Shown here: piece after piece, positions 1-8,112 of the stretch | How the letters are laid out: each line of letters opens with the position of its first letter | How positions within the stretch are numbered: the first letter of the stretch is position 1 | Assembly: GCF_016801025.1 (NCBI RefSeq) | Contig: NZ_CP068983.1 | Coordinates: 1,674,001-1,738,000, forward strand | From: Paradevosia shaoguanensis | GTDB lineage: Bacteria > Pseudomonadota > Alphaproteobacteria > Rhizobiales > Devosiaceae | Direction: 5' to 3' | Length of the DNA: 64,000 nt | Position numbers and translations under genes: made by a program | The notes under the pieces: generated by a model | What the model was told of the DNA's origin: nothing | The model's database searches: none | Seen by the model: only the letters and a program-made list of their open reading frames with translations

Positions 1-1230
1 ATCGGCGGGGTCCACGTCGGGTTGTTTGCCGCAGATGAGGTCGGCCAGGAGGCGGGCGGAGCCGCAGCTCATGGTCCAGCCGAGGGTGCCGTGGCCGGTG
101 TTGAGGTAGAGGTTGCTGAAAGAGGTACCGCTGACGACCGGGGGGCCGTCGGGGGTCATGGGGCGCAGGCCGCACCAGAAGGTGGCGCGGGACATGTCGC
201 CGCCGCCGGGGAAGAGGTCGGTCACGGAGTGATCGAGCGTGGCCTTGCGGGCCGGGCGCAGCTTGAGGTCGAAACCGGCGACTTCGGCGGTGCCGCCGAC
301 GCGGATGCGGTTGCCGAGGCGGGTGATGGCGATCTTGTAGGTTTCGTCCATGACCGTGGAAACCGGCGCACGGCTCTCGTCGGCGATGGGCACGGTGATC
401 GAATAGCCCTTGACCGGATAGACCGGCAGATCGATGCCGAGCGGGCGGACGGCGTGGGGCGAGTAGCTGCCCAGCGCCACGACATAGGCGTCGGCCTTGC
501 GGGTGCCGGCGGTGGTCTCCACCCCGGTGATCCTACCGCCTTCGGAGCGGATGGCGTTGATGGTCTCGCCGAAATGGAAGACGACGCCTTTGGCCTTGGC
601 CATTTCCGTCAGGCGCTCGGTGAACATCTGGCAATCGCCGGTTTCATCGCCCGGCAGGCGCAGGCCGCCGACGAACTTTTCGCTGACGGCGGCGAGGGCC
701 GGCTCGGCGACGGAGCAGCCGGCGCGATCGAGGGTTTCGTAGGGCACGCCGAACTGGCGCAGCACTTCGATATCCTTGTGGGCGTCATCGAGCTGCTTCT
801 GGGTGCGGAAGACCTGGAGCGTGCCCATGGCGCGATCGTCATAGGTGATGCCGGTCGAGGCGCGCAGCGCCTTTAGGCAATCGCGCGCATATTCGGCGAT
901 GGGCACCATGCGGGCCTTGTTGCGGGCATAGCGGGCCGAGGTGCAATTGCGCAGCATCTGGGCCATCCAGATCCACTGGTGCGGATCGAGCCGGGGCCGC
1001 ACAACGAGGGGACCGTGGCGCATGAGCAGCCACTTAATGGCCTTGACCGGCACGCCGGGGCCCGCCCAGGGCGAAGCATAGCCGGGCGAGATCTCGCCGG
1101 CATTGGCAAAGCTGGTCTCGAGAGCCGGGCCGGGCTGGCGCTCGACGACCTCGACCTCATGACCAGCTTCGGCCAGATACCAGGCGCTCGTAACGCCAAT
1201 GACACCGCCGCCCAGAACCAGGACCTTCAT
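1..1230 (-). CDS. dadA: D-amino-acid dehydrogenase, FAD-dependent (C-terminus off the window)
   Basis: Oxidises D-amino acids to 2-oxo acids and ammonia, passing electrons to the respiratory chain. Translating the minus strand from the ATG at 1230 gives 410 residues without a stop before the window edge. The N-terminus carries the dinucleotide-binding glycines (VLGGGVIG, residues 4-11) followed by an acidic strand end (VEVVERQPG), and then the DadA-type segment [19 protein letters not shown]. Further on are the family segments [10 protein letters not shown] and the C-terminal [12 protein letters not shown] and [14 protein letters not shown]. DadA proteins are about 415-435 residues, so only the last few codons are missing. 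It is divergent from the Nudix gene with 150 nt between. Family assignment is firm; substrate range is not visible. Confidence 0.88.
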   Translation of the reverse strand, partial: MKVLVLGGGVIGVTSAWYLAEAGHEVEVVERQPGPALETSFANAGEISPGYASPWAGPGVPVKAIKWLLMRHGPLVVRPRLDPHQWIWMAQMLRNCTSARYARNKARMVPIAEYARDCLKALRASTGITYDDRAMGTLQVFRTQKQLDDAHKDIEVLRQFGVPYETLDRAGCSVAEPALAAVSEKFVGGLRLPGDETGDCQMFTERLTEMAKAKGVVFHFGETINAIRSEGGRITGVETTAGTRKADAYVVALGSYSPHAVRPLGIDLPVYPVKGYSITVPIADESRAPVSTVMDETYKIAITRLGNRIRVGGTAEVAGFDLKLRPARKATLDHSVTDLFPGGGDMSRATFWCGLRPMTPDGPPVVSGTSFSNLYLNTGHGTLGWTMSCGSARLLADLICGKQPDVDPAD

Positions 1231-1380
1231 GACCGAGTTAACCCCACAAGTGATTCGCCGGGGAAACTGCCACGGCGCATCGGGGCGGGGAAGCCCGACC
1301 AAAGCATTGCAACTATTCGTTAACCAATAGAGGCGGAAGATGTTATGGGGCAGACAGTCAAATCGCCCGAGGTCCCGTAA

Positions 1381-1854
1381 ATGGCCGCGTCAGAACCGAT
1401 ACGCCAACACGCCCAGCAGGTTGCAGCCCTGCCCTGGCGGCGCTGTGCCGGGGGCGAGATCGAAATCCTGCTCATCACCTCCCGCACGTCCCGTCGCTGG
1501 CTCATTCCCAAGGGCTGGCCGATAGCGGGCAAGAGCGCGGCCGAAGCGGCGCTGCAGGAGGCGTTCGAGGAAGCAGGCGTGCGCGGGGAAGCCAATGTCG
1601 TGCCGTTCGGCAGCTATCGCTACGAAAAGCTGCTCAAGGACGGAACGCTGCTGCCCTGCCAGGTGACGGTCTATGCCATGGACGTGCGCCAGGAGCTGGA
1701 CGACTGGCCCGAGCTCGAAGAGCGTGAGCGCCGCTGGCTGAGCCTTGCGGAAGCAGCCGGGATGATCCACGAGCCGCATCTGCAGCGGCTGCTGCGCGAG
1801 ACGACGGGCGAAATGCTGCGGGCGACGGCGCGGCCAGTCGAGGCCGTGCGCTAG
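1381..1854 (+). CDS. Nudix hydrolase, diphosphoinositol polyphosphate/diadenosine type
   Basis: A 157-residue single-domain Nudix protein expected to hydrolyse a nucleoside diphosphate linked to another moiety. The Nudix box runs from GWPIAGK to EAFEEAGV (about residues 45-67). The glycine, the E-x2-EE acidic cluster and the final AGV are in register, while the usual first Glu is Lys and the Arg before the Glu is Gln. A similar box is common in the rhizobial DIPP-like subfamily that begins PKGWPI. The start is supported by GAGG eight bases before the ATG. The TAG stop lies in the CTAG where a TIR-bounded element begins, so this end of the gene is the insertion point. Substrate unknown. Confidence 0.8.
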   Translation: MAASEPIRQHAQQVAALPWRRCAGGEIEILLITSRTSRRWLIPKGWPIAGKSAAEAALQEAFEEAGVRGEANVVPFGSYRYEKLLKDGTLLPCQVTVYAMDVRQELDDWPELEERERRWLSLAEAAGMIHEPHLQRLLRETTGEMLRATARPVEAVR

Positions 1855-2095
1855 GGTTCGTACTCAATAAGTCCCGGCGCCCCCAGAGCGCTTATCTCCC
1901 CATCCGACAGATTCCAACGGAAGCGCTGTCCGTCTGCCGCGCCACAACCACTGAACTTTCCCGGCCGCAGAGGGCCCACGTGTTCCTCCACTCGAGTGGA
2001 GGGTGGCAATGGGCCCCGGATCAAGTCCGGGGAAGTTCAGTGGTTGTGGCGCGGCCATCGCAACTTCACCTACCGGTGCAATTGAGTACGGACCC
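1854..2095. mobile_element. TIR-bounded non-autonomous element (MITE-like), copy 1, 242 bp
   Basis: The ends are inverted repeats: GGGTTCGTACTCAAT on the left and ATTGAGTACGGACCC on the right, one mismatch apart, flanked on both sides by TA (1852-1853 and 2096-2097) within CTAG. Inside is a perfect 22-bp inverted repeat (1937-1958 and 2033-2054). Its loop region holds an 18-bp perfect palindrome (1985-2002, centre CTCGAG) and a TGGGCCCCGG / CCGGGGAAG hairpin (2010-2035). No transposase is encoded. A shorter relative lies at 56373-56534, with near-identical outer 60 bases on the left and 40 on the right. TA flanks and short TIRs resemble IS630/Tc1-type MITEs; that family link is inference. Confidence 0.75.
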
Positions 2096-2170
2096 TAGGT
2101 CTCTCTTCGCTTTCCAGTTTCCGATGGTCCCTCCGGCGGAGCCGGAGGGGCCCTGCGCCCTCGTCCGAGA

Positions 2171-3520
2171 CTATCGTGAGCTGACGCTGCGGCCGTCGAC
2201 CCAGACTCGGGTAATGTTGGCGCGGTTGGCCGTGTGGACGATCTTCTGGAGAATGTCTTCCTGGCTGCTTTGCGCGAGGAGGCGGATGCCGCCGTCGCGG
2301 GGGCGGGTGTCGATGACCATGGCGTCGAAGCGGAAGCCGGGGGCGAACTGGCCGATGGGAAGATCGAGAAGGACGCCGCCGCCGGCCGTGGCCAGGTGGA
2401 AGGCCGCGGCGAAATCGATGCGGGAATCGGGGCGGCCGCGGCTGGCCGCGGGAAGCGCCGGATCGACGCCGGTTTCGAGCATGCGGGAAGCGGCGATGGT
2501 CATGCGGGCAGCTTCGAAGAGGGAGCCGGACGGGCCGCCCGAAATGTCGGTGCCCAGACCCACATGCATGCCGCGTTCGAGCGCGGCGCGGAGCGGGAAG
2601 ACCGAGTTGGCGAAATAGGCGTTCGAGAGGGCGCAATGGGCGACGCCGGCGCCGCGCGCGACGACGCGATCCATATCGGCGTCGGTGAGGAAATTGGAAT
2701 GAGCGAGGACGCTGCGGCGGGTAAGGAGCCCGAAGCGGTCGAGGCTTTCGGCATCGGTGACGCCGTGCCGATCGAGCACGTAGCCATGGGCCCAGTCGCT
2801 CTCCGAGCAATGGGTCTGGACGTGGCAGCCGCATTCGGCGACCAGCCGCCCGAGCCCGGCCAGGGCCTCATCGGTGCAGGACGGGATGAAGCGGGGCGTC
2901 ACCACCGGAAGGACGCGGGCGGAGGCATTGCCGGGATGGGCGCGAACATAATCGATGAAGGCGCGGGTATCGGCGATGGCGGCTTCGGCCGAGGTGTCGC
3001 GGTAATAAGGCGGGCAGGATTCGGCATTGTCCATCACCACCTTGCCGACCAGCGCGCGCTGGCCTTTTTCGAGGCAGATATCGGCGAGGTGGCGCGTGGC
3101 CTCCTGATGGATGGTGGCGAAATAGAGCGCGGTGGTGGTGCCTGACGCGAGGAGGTCCTCGACGAGGGTGGAATAGCTGCGGCGGGCAAAGTCGAGATCG
3201 GCGTAGCGCGCTTCGAGCGGGAACGTATATTGCTGCAACCAGACTTCGAGGGGCACATCGAGCGCCTGGCCGAGCTGCGGATATTGCGGCGCGTGGACGT
3301 GACAATCGACGAAGCCGGGGAGGACGTAGCAGCCGTCCGGCAGGGTGAGGTCGACTTCTTCGCGGGCGGTATCGTAGCCGACCTCGCCGGGGCGAATGAC
3401 GGTTTCGATTTGGCCGTCGGCGGCGATGGCGATCACGGTTTCTTCCAGGACCTCGACGGCATGGCGGTCGGGCGCGTGGAAGAAGGTGGCCAGGATGGTC
3501 TTGCCGGCTATGTCGCTCAT
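2171..3520 (-). CDS. guaD: guanine deaminase
   Basis: Cytosolic zinc amidohydrolase converting guanine to xanthine. The 449-residue length matches the family. Metal ligands and substrate residues are visible: PGFVDCHVHAPQYP (H74, H76), HCSES near 240, the HSNFLTD segment near 277, and GLGTDISGG near 325, all diagnostic of guanine deaminase rather than other amidohydrolases. It is transcribed away from the adenine deaminase-like gene, sharing a 143-nt intergenic region that holds a LacI-like dyad, so the two purine genes are probably co-regulated. The MITE copy lies immediately downstream. Confidence 0.93.
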   Translation of the reverse strand: MSDIAGKTILATFFHAPDRHAVEVLEETVIAIAADGQIETVIRPGEVGYDTAREEVDLTLPDGCYVLPGFVDCHVHAPQYPQLGQALDVPLEVWLQQYTFPLEARYADLDFARRSYSTLVEDLLASGTTTALYFATIHQEATRHLADICLEKGQRALVGKVVMDNAESCPPYYRDTSAEAAIADTRAFIDYVRAHPGNASARVLPVVTPRFIPSCTDEALAGLGRLVAECGCHVQTHCSESDWAHGYVLDRHGVTDAESLDRFGLLTRRSVLAHSNFLTDADMDRVVARGAGVAHCALSNAYFANSVFPLRAALERGMHVGLGTDISGGPSGSLFEAARMTIAASRMLETGVDPALPAASRGRPDSRIDFAAAFHLATAGGGVLLDLPIGQFAPGFRFDAMVIDTRPRDGGIRLLAQSSQEDILQKIVHTANRANITRVWVDGRSVSSR

Positions 3521-3593
3521 GGGAGCCTCCGAATCGTGGAGGACGCTAGCAGCCCGGCCGGCGAATGGAAAACGGGGCGGCGGGGCGCTCGGC

Positions 3594-3630
3594 TTGGCGC
3601 TTGCGGGATCGCGTGGTAAATCGGTTTACC
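3594..3630 (+). promoter_or_regulatory. promoter with LacI-type operator before the adenine deaminase-like gene
   Basis: A dyad GGTAAATCGGTTTACC occupies 3615-3630; its arms GGTAAA/TTTACC are perfect and the centre contains CG, as in LacI/PurR-family operators. A second dyad, ATCGG-TTTA-CCGAT, overlaps it at 3620-3633. A possible sigma-70 promoter is TTGGCG (3594-3599), 17 nt, TAAATC (3617-3622), so the -10 lies inside the operator. No regulator gene is present beside it. The placement also argues that translation of the next gene begins after this site. Confidence 0.5.
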
Positions 3631-3663
3631 GATCCGGATGCCCGCGACGCTGGAGTGCCGCCA

Positions 3664-5526
3664 ATGGCCTTGCCCGACGACCTGATCCTGGACGCCGCCG
3701 ACGAGGTGGCGATCCGCCAGAACCTGACGCTGGTCGCGCTCGGCAAGGCGCCGGCTGATCTCGCCATCGAGGTCGGCAAGCTGCTCTCGGTGCATTCGCG
3801 CCAATGGCTGGAGGATCAGGAGATCATCATCTGCGGGCGGCGCATCGCCTATGTCGGGCCGCGCGGCAGCTATCGCGGGACAGTGGCAGAGCGGGTCAGC
3901 TATCCCGACCTCATGGCGGTGCCGGGGTTCGGTGAAGTGCACAAGCATATCGAATCCACCCACCTCACGCCCGAGTTCGAGGCGGCGCTGGTGCTGCCGC
4001 GGGGCAATACCTGGACATGCGAGGCGAGCCATGAGTTCGCCAATGTGAATGGCGCGCGCAATACCGAGTTCTGGCAGAAGGCACGCAAGGCCGGCTCGCA
4101 GCTGAAGGTCTTCATCCAGCCGGGATCGGCGGTGCCGCCGAGCGCCTGGGAGGAGAGCGGCGGCTATTATGGCTATGAGGAGCAGAAGGCGTTCCTGGGC
4201 GGGGACCTGTCGGTGACGAGCCTCGACGAGGTGATGGACTGGCCGGCGGTGTGGAACCCCGACAATCCGGGTTACGTGCGGATGTGGGGGATGATCGGGG
4301 CGACATTCGAGATGCGGGGCGTGGTCGAGGGGCATGGCTCCGGACTTACCGACCCCCATGACATCTCGGCCTTCGCGGCGGCGGGACTGTCGTCGGACCA
4401 TGAGGTCTGGGCGCTGGACGAGGCGTGGGACCGGCTGCAGCGCGGCATCTTCGTCGAGCTGCGGCCGTTTTCCTATGACGTCATAATCCCGGGACTGATC
4501 GAGCGAGGCCTCGCGGACTGGTCCAATATCGCCTTCACCACCGACGACCGCTCGGCCTCCGAGACGCTGGAGAAGGGGGCGAGCGACCACAATGTGCGTT
4601 TCGCCATCGCGCACGGGCTGGCGCCGGAAATCGCCATCCAGTGCGCCACGATCAACCCGGCGCGGCACATGCGGATCGACCAATGGGTCGGCTCGATCAC
4701 GCCGGGCCGCTATGCCGACATAGTATTGCTCGACGAGCTGGCGTCGCTCTCGATCGCCCATGTCTATGCCGACGGGAAGCTGGTTTCGGACGGGAGGCGC
4801 TTCGTCGGCGCGCTGCCGGAGATCGACTGGCCGGATTGGGCAAGCCGGACGATGAATATCGGGCGGACGCTGTCGGCGGCGGATTTTGCCATCGCAGCGC
4901 CCGAGGGGCGGCAGACGGTCAATGCGGCGGTGCTGCGGCCCTTCCACTGGAACGAGGATTTCCTGGTCGAGGAACTGGCCGTCGTCGATGGCGCGGTGCA
5001 GCGCGATGCCGGCCGGCTCATCACCAAGTGGGCGCTGGTCGACCGTTATCGCGGAGACGGCGCGGTGGCCAGGATGTTCTGGACCGGATGCGGGCCGGAA
5101 GACCCGGAGACGGCCCTCGCCTGCTCGGTGGCCCATGACAGCCACAATGTCTGGGTGATCGGTTCGGACGATGCGGCCATGGCCAAGGCGGTCAACCGGC
5201 TGCAGGAGATCGGGGGTGGCTGGGTACTGGTGCATCGCGGCGAGATCGCGGGCGAAGTGCGCTACGAGATCGGCGGGCTGATGACGGCGCGCAGCGCCGA
5301 AGCGCTCGACACCGAGATGCAGGCATTTTACCGGGCGGCCGAAAAGGTCAGCTGGATGTATAAGCCTTCCGCGCTCAACCTCTGGAAGCCGGGTTTCCCG
5401 GAATTCCTGATCTTTGCCACCCTCACCTGCTCGCCCTGGCGATGGGTGCTGGTGGCGCCTTCGGAGCTGGCGCCCGAAGGTTTCGTGAATGTTCAAACCG
5501 GGGAAACCCACAAAGTCGTTTGGTAA
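3664..5526 (+). CDS. ade: adenine deaminase-like amidohydrolase
   Basis: 620 residues from the ATG at 3664, which has GGAG eight bases upstream; an in-frame ATG at 3565 lies before the operator and is unlikely. The protein belongs to the Ade family of metal-dependent amidohydrolases (adenine to hypoxanthine). The first metal motif is GEVHKHIESTHLTP (H93, H95), where classic Ade has GHVHIES. Further family features are GHGSGLTDPHDI, the SSDHE segment, FTTDDRSAS, and the C-terminal Ade domain from about residue 440 ending in GFPEFLIFATLTC. The next gene begins 2 nt after the stop, so these two form an operon. Substrate could be a related purine or hydantoin; adenine is the best guess. Confidence 0.78.
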   Translation: MALPDDLILDAADEVAIRQNLTLVALGKAPADLAIEVGKLLSVHSRQWLEDQEIIICGRRIAYVGPRGSYRGTVAERVSYPDLMAVPGFGEVHKHIESTHLTPEFEAALVLPRGNTWTCEASHEFANVNGARNTEFWQKARKAGSQLKVFIQPGSAVPPSAWEESGGYYGYEEQKAFLGGDLSVTSLDEVMDWPAVWNPDNPGYVRMWGMIGATFEMRGVVEGHGSGLTDPHDISAFAAAGLSSDHEVWALDEAWDRLQRGIFVELRPFSYDVIIPGLIERGLADWSNIAFTTDDRSASETLEKGASDHNVRFAIAHGLAPEIAIQCATINPARHMRIDQWVGSITPGRYADIVLLDELASLSIAHVYADGKLVSDGRRFVGALPEIDWPDWASRTMNIGRTLSAADFAIAAPEGRQTVNAAVLRPFHWNEDFLVEELAVVDGAVQRDAGRLITKWALVDRYRGDGAVARMFWTGCGPEDPETALACSVAHDSHNVWVIGSDDAAMAKAVNRLQEIGGGWVLVHRGEIAGEVRYEIGGLMTARSAEALDTEMQAFYRAAEKVSWMYKPSALNLWKPGFPEFLIFATLTCSPWRWVLVAPSELAPEGFVNVQTGETHKVVW

Positions 5527-5528
5527 GC

Positions 5529-6098
5529 ATGTCGATCAAAGTCTACCTCGCCGGACCCGAAGTGTTCCTGGCCAATGCCCGTGAAATCCTCAACGCCAAG
5601 GCGGAACTGGCGCGCAAGGCCGGCTTCCTGCCGATCTCGCCGGGGGACCTCGAGATTCCGCCCGCACCGACCAAGAAGGGGATGGGGCTTTCGATCAGCG
5701 CCATCGACGAGCAGATGATGCTGGAGGCCGATGCCATCATCGCCAACCTCACCCCGTTCCGGGGCGTGGCGGCCGATGTGGGGACGGCATACGAGCTCGG
5801 CTTCATGTGCGGCCAGGGCAAGCACGCCTTCGCCTATACCAATGTGGCCCATGACCACCACCAGCGGGTGCTGACCTATTACGAGGGCGCGGTGGTGGCC
5901 GACAGCCAGGGGCATCGGCGCGGGCCGGATGGATTGTCGGTCGAGGATTTCGAGATGATCGACAACCTGATGCTGCATGGCGGGGTGGAGCGGCGCAACG
6001 GCACCGTGGTGGTGCACGACGCAGCCGAGGACGCGATCTATACCGACCTCACGGGTTTCGAGCGCGTGCTGGCCATCGCGGCGGCGAAGCTGCTCTAG
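5529..6098 (+). CDS. nucleoside 2-deoxyribosyltransferase family protein
   Basis: 189 residues from an ATG two bases after the preceding stop; translation is probably coupled. The N-terminus KVYLAGPEVF and the middle segment ADAIIANLTPFRG followed by ADVGTAYELGFMCGQGK match the NDT fold, with the Glu of the YELGF motif in the place of the catalytic nucleophile. Such enzymes exchange or hydrolyse the base of 2'-deoxynucleosides. Next to guanine and adenine deaminases, a role in purine (deoxy)nucleoside salvage is likely. The C-terminal 60 residues, with an acidic patch and a helix, are longer than in Lactobacillus NDT. Function is inferred from family and neighbours. Confidence 0.75.
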   Translation: MSIKVYLAGPEVFLANAREILNAKAELARKAGFLPISPGDLEIPPAPTKKGMGLSISAIDEQMMLEADAIIANLTPFRGVAADVGTAYELGFMCGQGKHAFAYTNVAHDHHQRVLTYYEGAVVADSQGHRRGPDGLSVEDFEMIDNLMLHGGVERRNGTVVVHDAAEDAIYTDLTGFERVLAIAAAKLL

Positions 6099-6187
6099 GA
6101 CTTATCCTCGCGTGGCCTTTCCGGGGGCGGAGGCTGGGAAACCGGCCTCGAACCCGGGGAGGATGGCAGGCACCCGAATCGGGAGAG

Positions 6188-6216
6188 CGTGAAACATTTT
6201 GGTGTTTCACGGTTTT
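6188..6216 (+). terminator. stem-loop, probable terminator of the purine salvage operon
   Basis: CGTGAAACA (6188-6196) and TGTTTCACG (6203-6211) form a perfect 9-bp stem with loop TTTTGG, followed by GTTTT. The T-run is short and the stem is not GC-rich, so termination may be inefficient; it lies 90 nt after the stop codon. Confidence 0.5.
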
Positions 6217-6528
6217 GCAGCGATTTTTGGTAAGGTTTTGGGCGCAGTGGTGTCTGTAATGCTTTGATCTTGTTGTTGGTTACTGGTTGTAACTGGCTGC
6301 AAATCGTTAAATTTTGAAGGAATTTCGGGCAATCTTTTGCCGGTTTTTCGCGGGTTTTTCGCGGGTTAGAGCAATCTGGCGACATGTGGTTTTGCTGGTG
6401 GTTCTCCCGGGTGATGGGTGGGGCCGTCCTGGCTGCATCCATCATTGTGAGCCGGGTTTGGCGGGGGAGGGTAAGTCTCACGGTGGGGCGATGATCCCCC
6501 CCTAGCTCTCGAAGGGTGGCGCGATCCG

Positions 6529-6555
6529 TGGGCCCCGGCTCTTCGGCCGGGGAAG
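6529..6555. repeat. solo REP-like palindrome (TGGGCCCCGGC...GCCGGGGAAG)
   Basis: CCCCGGC and GCCGGGG form a 7-bp stem with loop TCTTCG, within the frame TGGG...AAG. The same unit occurs at 14636-14660 and 22840-22864, and within the MITE copies at 2010-2035 and about 56452-56476. Confidence 0.6.
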
Positions 6556-6676
6556 TGCGGTGGGTGGGGTGAGTTTGGGTGAGGATGGCGGCCAGGCCGG
6601 GAGGGTGGCCAGGGAGGTTGGGTAGCGACGCTGTTGCTCCGCCACCCGCTGATCGTGGTGCCTCCAGGCGGGCGGG

Positions 6677-7795
6677 CTAGCGGACGCTGTGGTAGCCGCC
6701 GGGGACGCCGTTGGGGGAGAAGACGACCTGCCAGAGCTGGATCTTGCGGGCGCGGAAGAGGGCGGCGCAGAGCAGCAGGTAATAGCGCCACATGCGGTAG
6801 AAGCGCTCGCCGTACCTGTCCTTGAGCTCGGGCCAGGCGGCCTCGAAATTGGCGTGCCAGGCCATCAGCGTCTTGTCGTAATAGGCGCCGAAATTGTGCC
6901 AGTCCTCCATGACGAAAAGCCCTTCGCTGGCGGCCGCGATCTGCCGGGCGGACGGCAGCATGCCATTGGGGAAGATGTACTTTTCGGTCCAGGGATCGCC
7001 ATGGGTGGTCGAGACATTGCCGCCGATGGTGTGGAGCAGCAGCAGGCCGCCGGGACGCAGCAGGCTGCGGGCCTTTTCCATGAAGGGGCGGTAGTTCTTG
7101 TAGCCCACATGCTCGAACATGCCGATCGAGATGATGCGGTCGAACTGGCCGTCCAGGGACTGGTAATCCATGAGCTTGGTCTCGATGGGCAGGCCATCGC
7201 GATTGGCATTGGCATAGGCCGCCTGCTCCTTGGAGACGGTGATGCCGATGCCTTCCACGCCGTAGCGCTCGGCGGCGAACTTGAGGAAACCACCCCAGCC
7301 CGAGCCGATATCGAGGATGCGCATGCCGGGCATCAGACCGACCTTGCGGCAGATGAGATCGAGCTTGGCCTCCTGGGCGGCATCGAGCGTATCGGCATGC
7401 TCCCAATAGGCGCAGGAATAGATCATGCGCTTGTCGAGCATGCGCGTGTAGAGATCGTTGCCGATATCGTAGTGCTTCTCGCCGACCTCGCTGACGCGGG
7501 CGCGCTGCATGTTGAAGAGCTTGCCGCGCACGATGCTCCAGATGAGGCCGGGATCGAGCGGGAGGCTGGCGGGAATGTCGCCGACGAGGCCGCGATAGAG
7601 GGTCTCATCGAGATGATCGGCATCCCACCAACCCTCCATATAGGTCTCGCCGACCCCGAGCGTGCCCTGGCTGAGGACGCGGTCATAGAACCGGTCATCA
7701 TGCACCTGGATGTCCCAGGGATTGGCGCCGTCGAGGGAGACGTTGGAGCGGGATAGCAGATCGGTGACGAAAGCTTTGGACTTCGAGCTGGGCAT
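6677..7795 (-). CDS. cfa: cyclopropane-fatty-acyl-phospholipid synthase
   Basis: SAM-dependent enzyme that adds a methylene bridge across cis double bonds of membrane phospholipid acyl chains. The 372 residues match the E. coli enzyme (382) in layout: an N-terminal lipid-binding domain with the conserved YMEGWWD segment (52-58), the active-site segment YSCAYW (126-131), the SAM motif LDIGSGWGGF (161-170), the GMFEHVG motif, and the C-terminal WHxNF segment (AWHANFEAAW). It is monocistronic. Substrates would come from the FabA/FabB unsaturated fatty acid pathway encoded at 41.3-43.2 kb. Confidence 0.93.
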   Translation of the reverse strand: MPSSKSKAFVTDLLSRSNVSLDGANPWDIQVHDDRFYDRVLSQGTLGVGETYMEGWWDADHLDETLYRGLVGDIPASLPLDPGLIWSIVRGKLFNMQRARVSEVGEKHYDIGNDLYTRMLDKRMIYSCAYWEHADTLDAAQEAKLDLICRKVGLMPGMRILDIGSGWGGFLKFAAERYGVEGIGITVSKEQAAYANANRDGLPIETKLMDYQSLDGQFDRIISIGMFEHVGYKNYRPFMEKARSLLRPGGLLLLHTIGGNVSTTHGDPWTEKYIFPNGMLPSARQIAAASEGLFVMEDWHNFGAYYDKTLMAWHANFEAAWPELKDRYGERFYRMWRYYLLLCAALFRARKIQLWQVVFSPNGVPGGYHSVR

Positions 7796-8112
7796 TGCGG
7801 AAATTTCTATCGGGTAAAGCTATGTGAAGGGCGGGCGAAGTCCGGCGGAATGCCGTCGAACCCGGGCCGGCCGGCGGCCGGCAAAAGCTTGGAAAAATAG
7901 AAGTTCCGGCAGAAACGCGCCGGGAGGCAAGAAAGCACGCAGGCAGGGTGAGCTATCGAGGTCAGCGCATGCTGATCTTTCCGAGCGCGTCCCAACATGG
8001 TGTGAAGCACTGACATGGAAAGCTATTTCTAGGCCCGAGTCGCTGCTTCTTGCAACGCCTGGCCATCGCTTAAAGTTTATTCGCCTTCCGGCGAATTTTC
8101 CGGCAGGCGACC
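7796..8112. other. intergenic region upstream of cfa with one stem-loop
   Basis: 317 bases without a credible gene. At 8079-8096 ATTCGCC and GGCGAAT form a 7-bp stem with loop TTCC, followed on the plus strand by TTT. It lies 13 bases beyond the stop of the SufR-like gene (minus strand) and may be its 3' hairpin. The rest would hold the cfa promoter, which I could not assign. Confidence 0.35.

Larger units (their letters stand above)
6099..6676. other. long non-coding region, partly AT-rich
   Basis: 578 bases between the deoxyribosyltransferase and cfa genes without a convincing gene. It holds a perfect 9-bp stem-loop (6188-6211), an AT-rich core (about 6185-6370) unlike the surrounding GC-rich DNA, a tandem duplication of the 11-mer TTTTTCGCGGG (6344-6365), and a solo palindromic repeat (6529-6555) followed by GTGCGGTGGGTGGGG, which resembles the right arm of MITE copy 2. 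ORFs here have no family features. Confidence 0.5.

Noticed and set aside
1980-2618. A frame starting inside the MITE that could suggest an encoded protein.
   Set aside because: It begins in the palindromes and continues antisense to guaD; the element has no transposase.
3517-5511. A minus-strand open frame of 664 codons opposite the adenine deaminase-like gene.
   Set aside because: His/Arg/Pro-rich shadow; it covers the operator and the guaD start as well.
6140-6200. tRNA fragment suggested by CTCGAACCCGGGG.
   Set aside because: No cloverleaf, no anticodon arm and no acceptor stem could be formed on either strand.
6344-6365. CRISPR-like direct repeats.
   Set aside because: Only two adjacent 11-mers without spacers; no cas genes in the window.
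6095-6481. A minus-strand frame of 128 codons in the AT-rich gap.
   Set aside because: Low complexity, no ribosome site of note, no recognisable domain, and it runs through the perfect hairpin and the tandem 11-mers.
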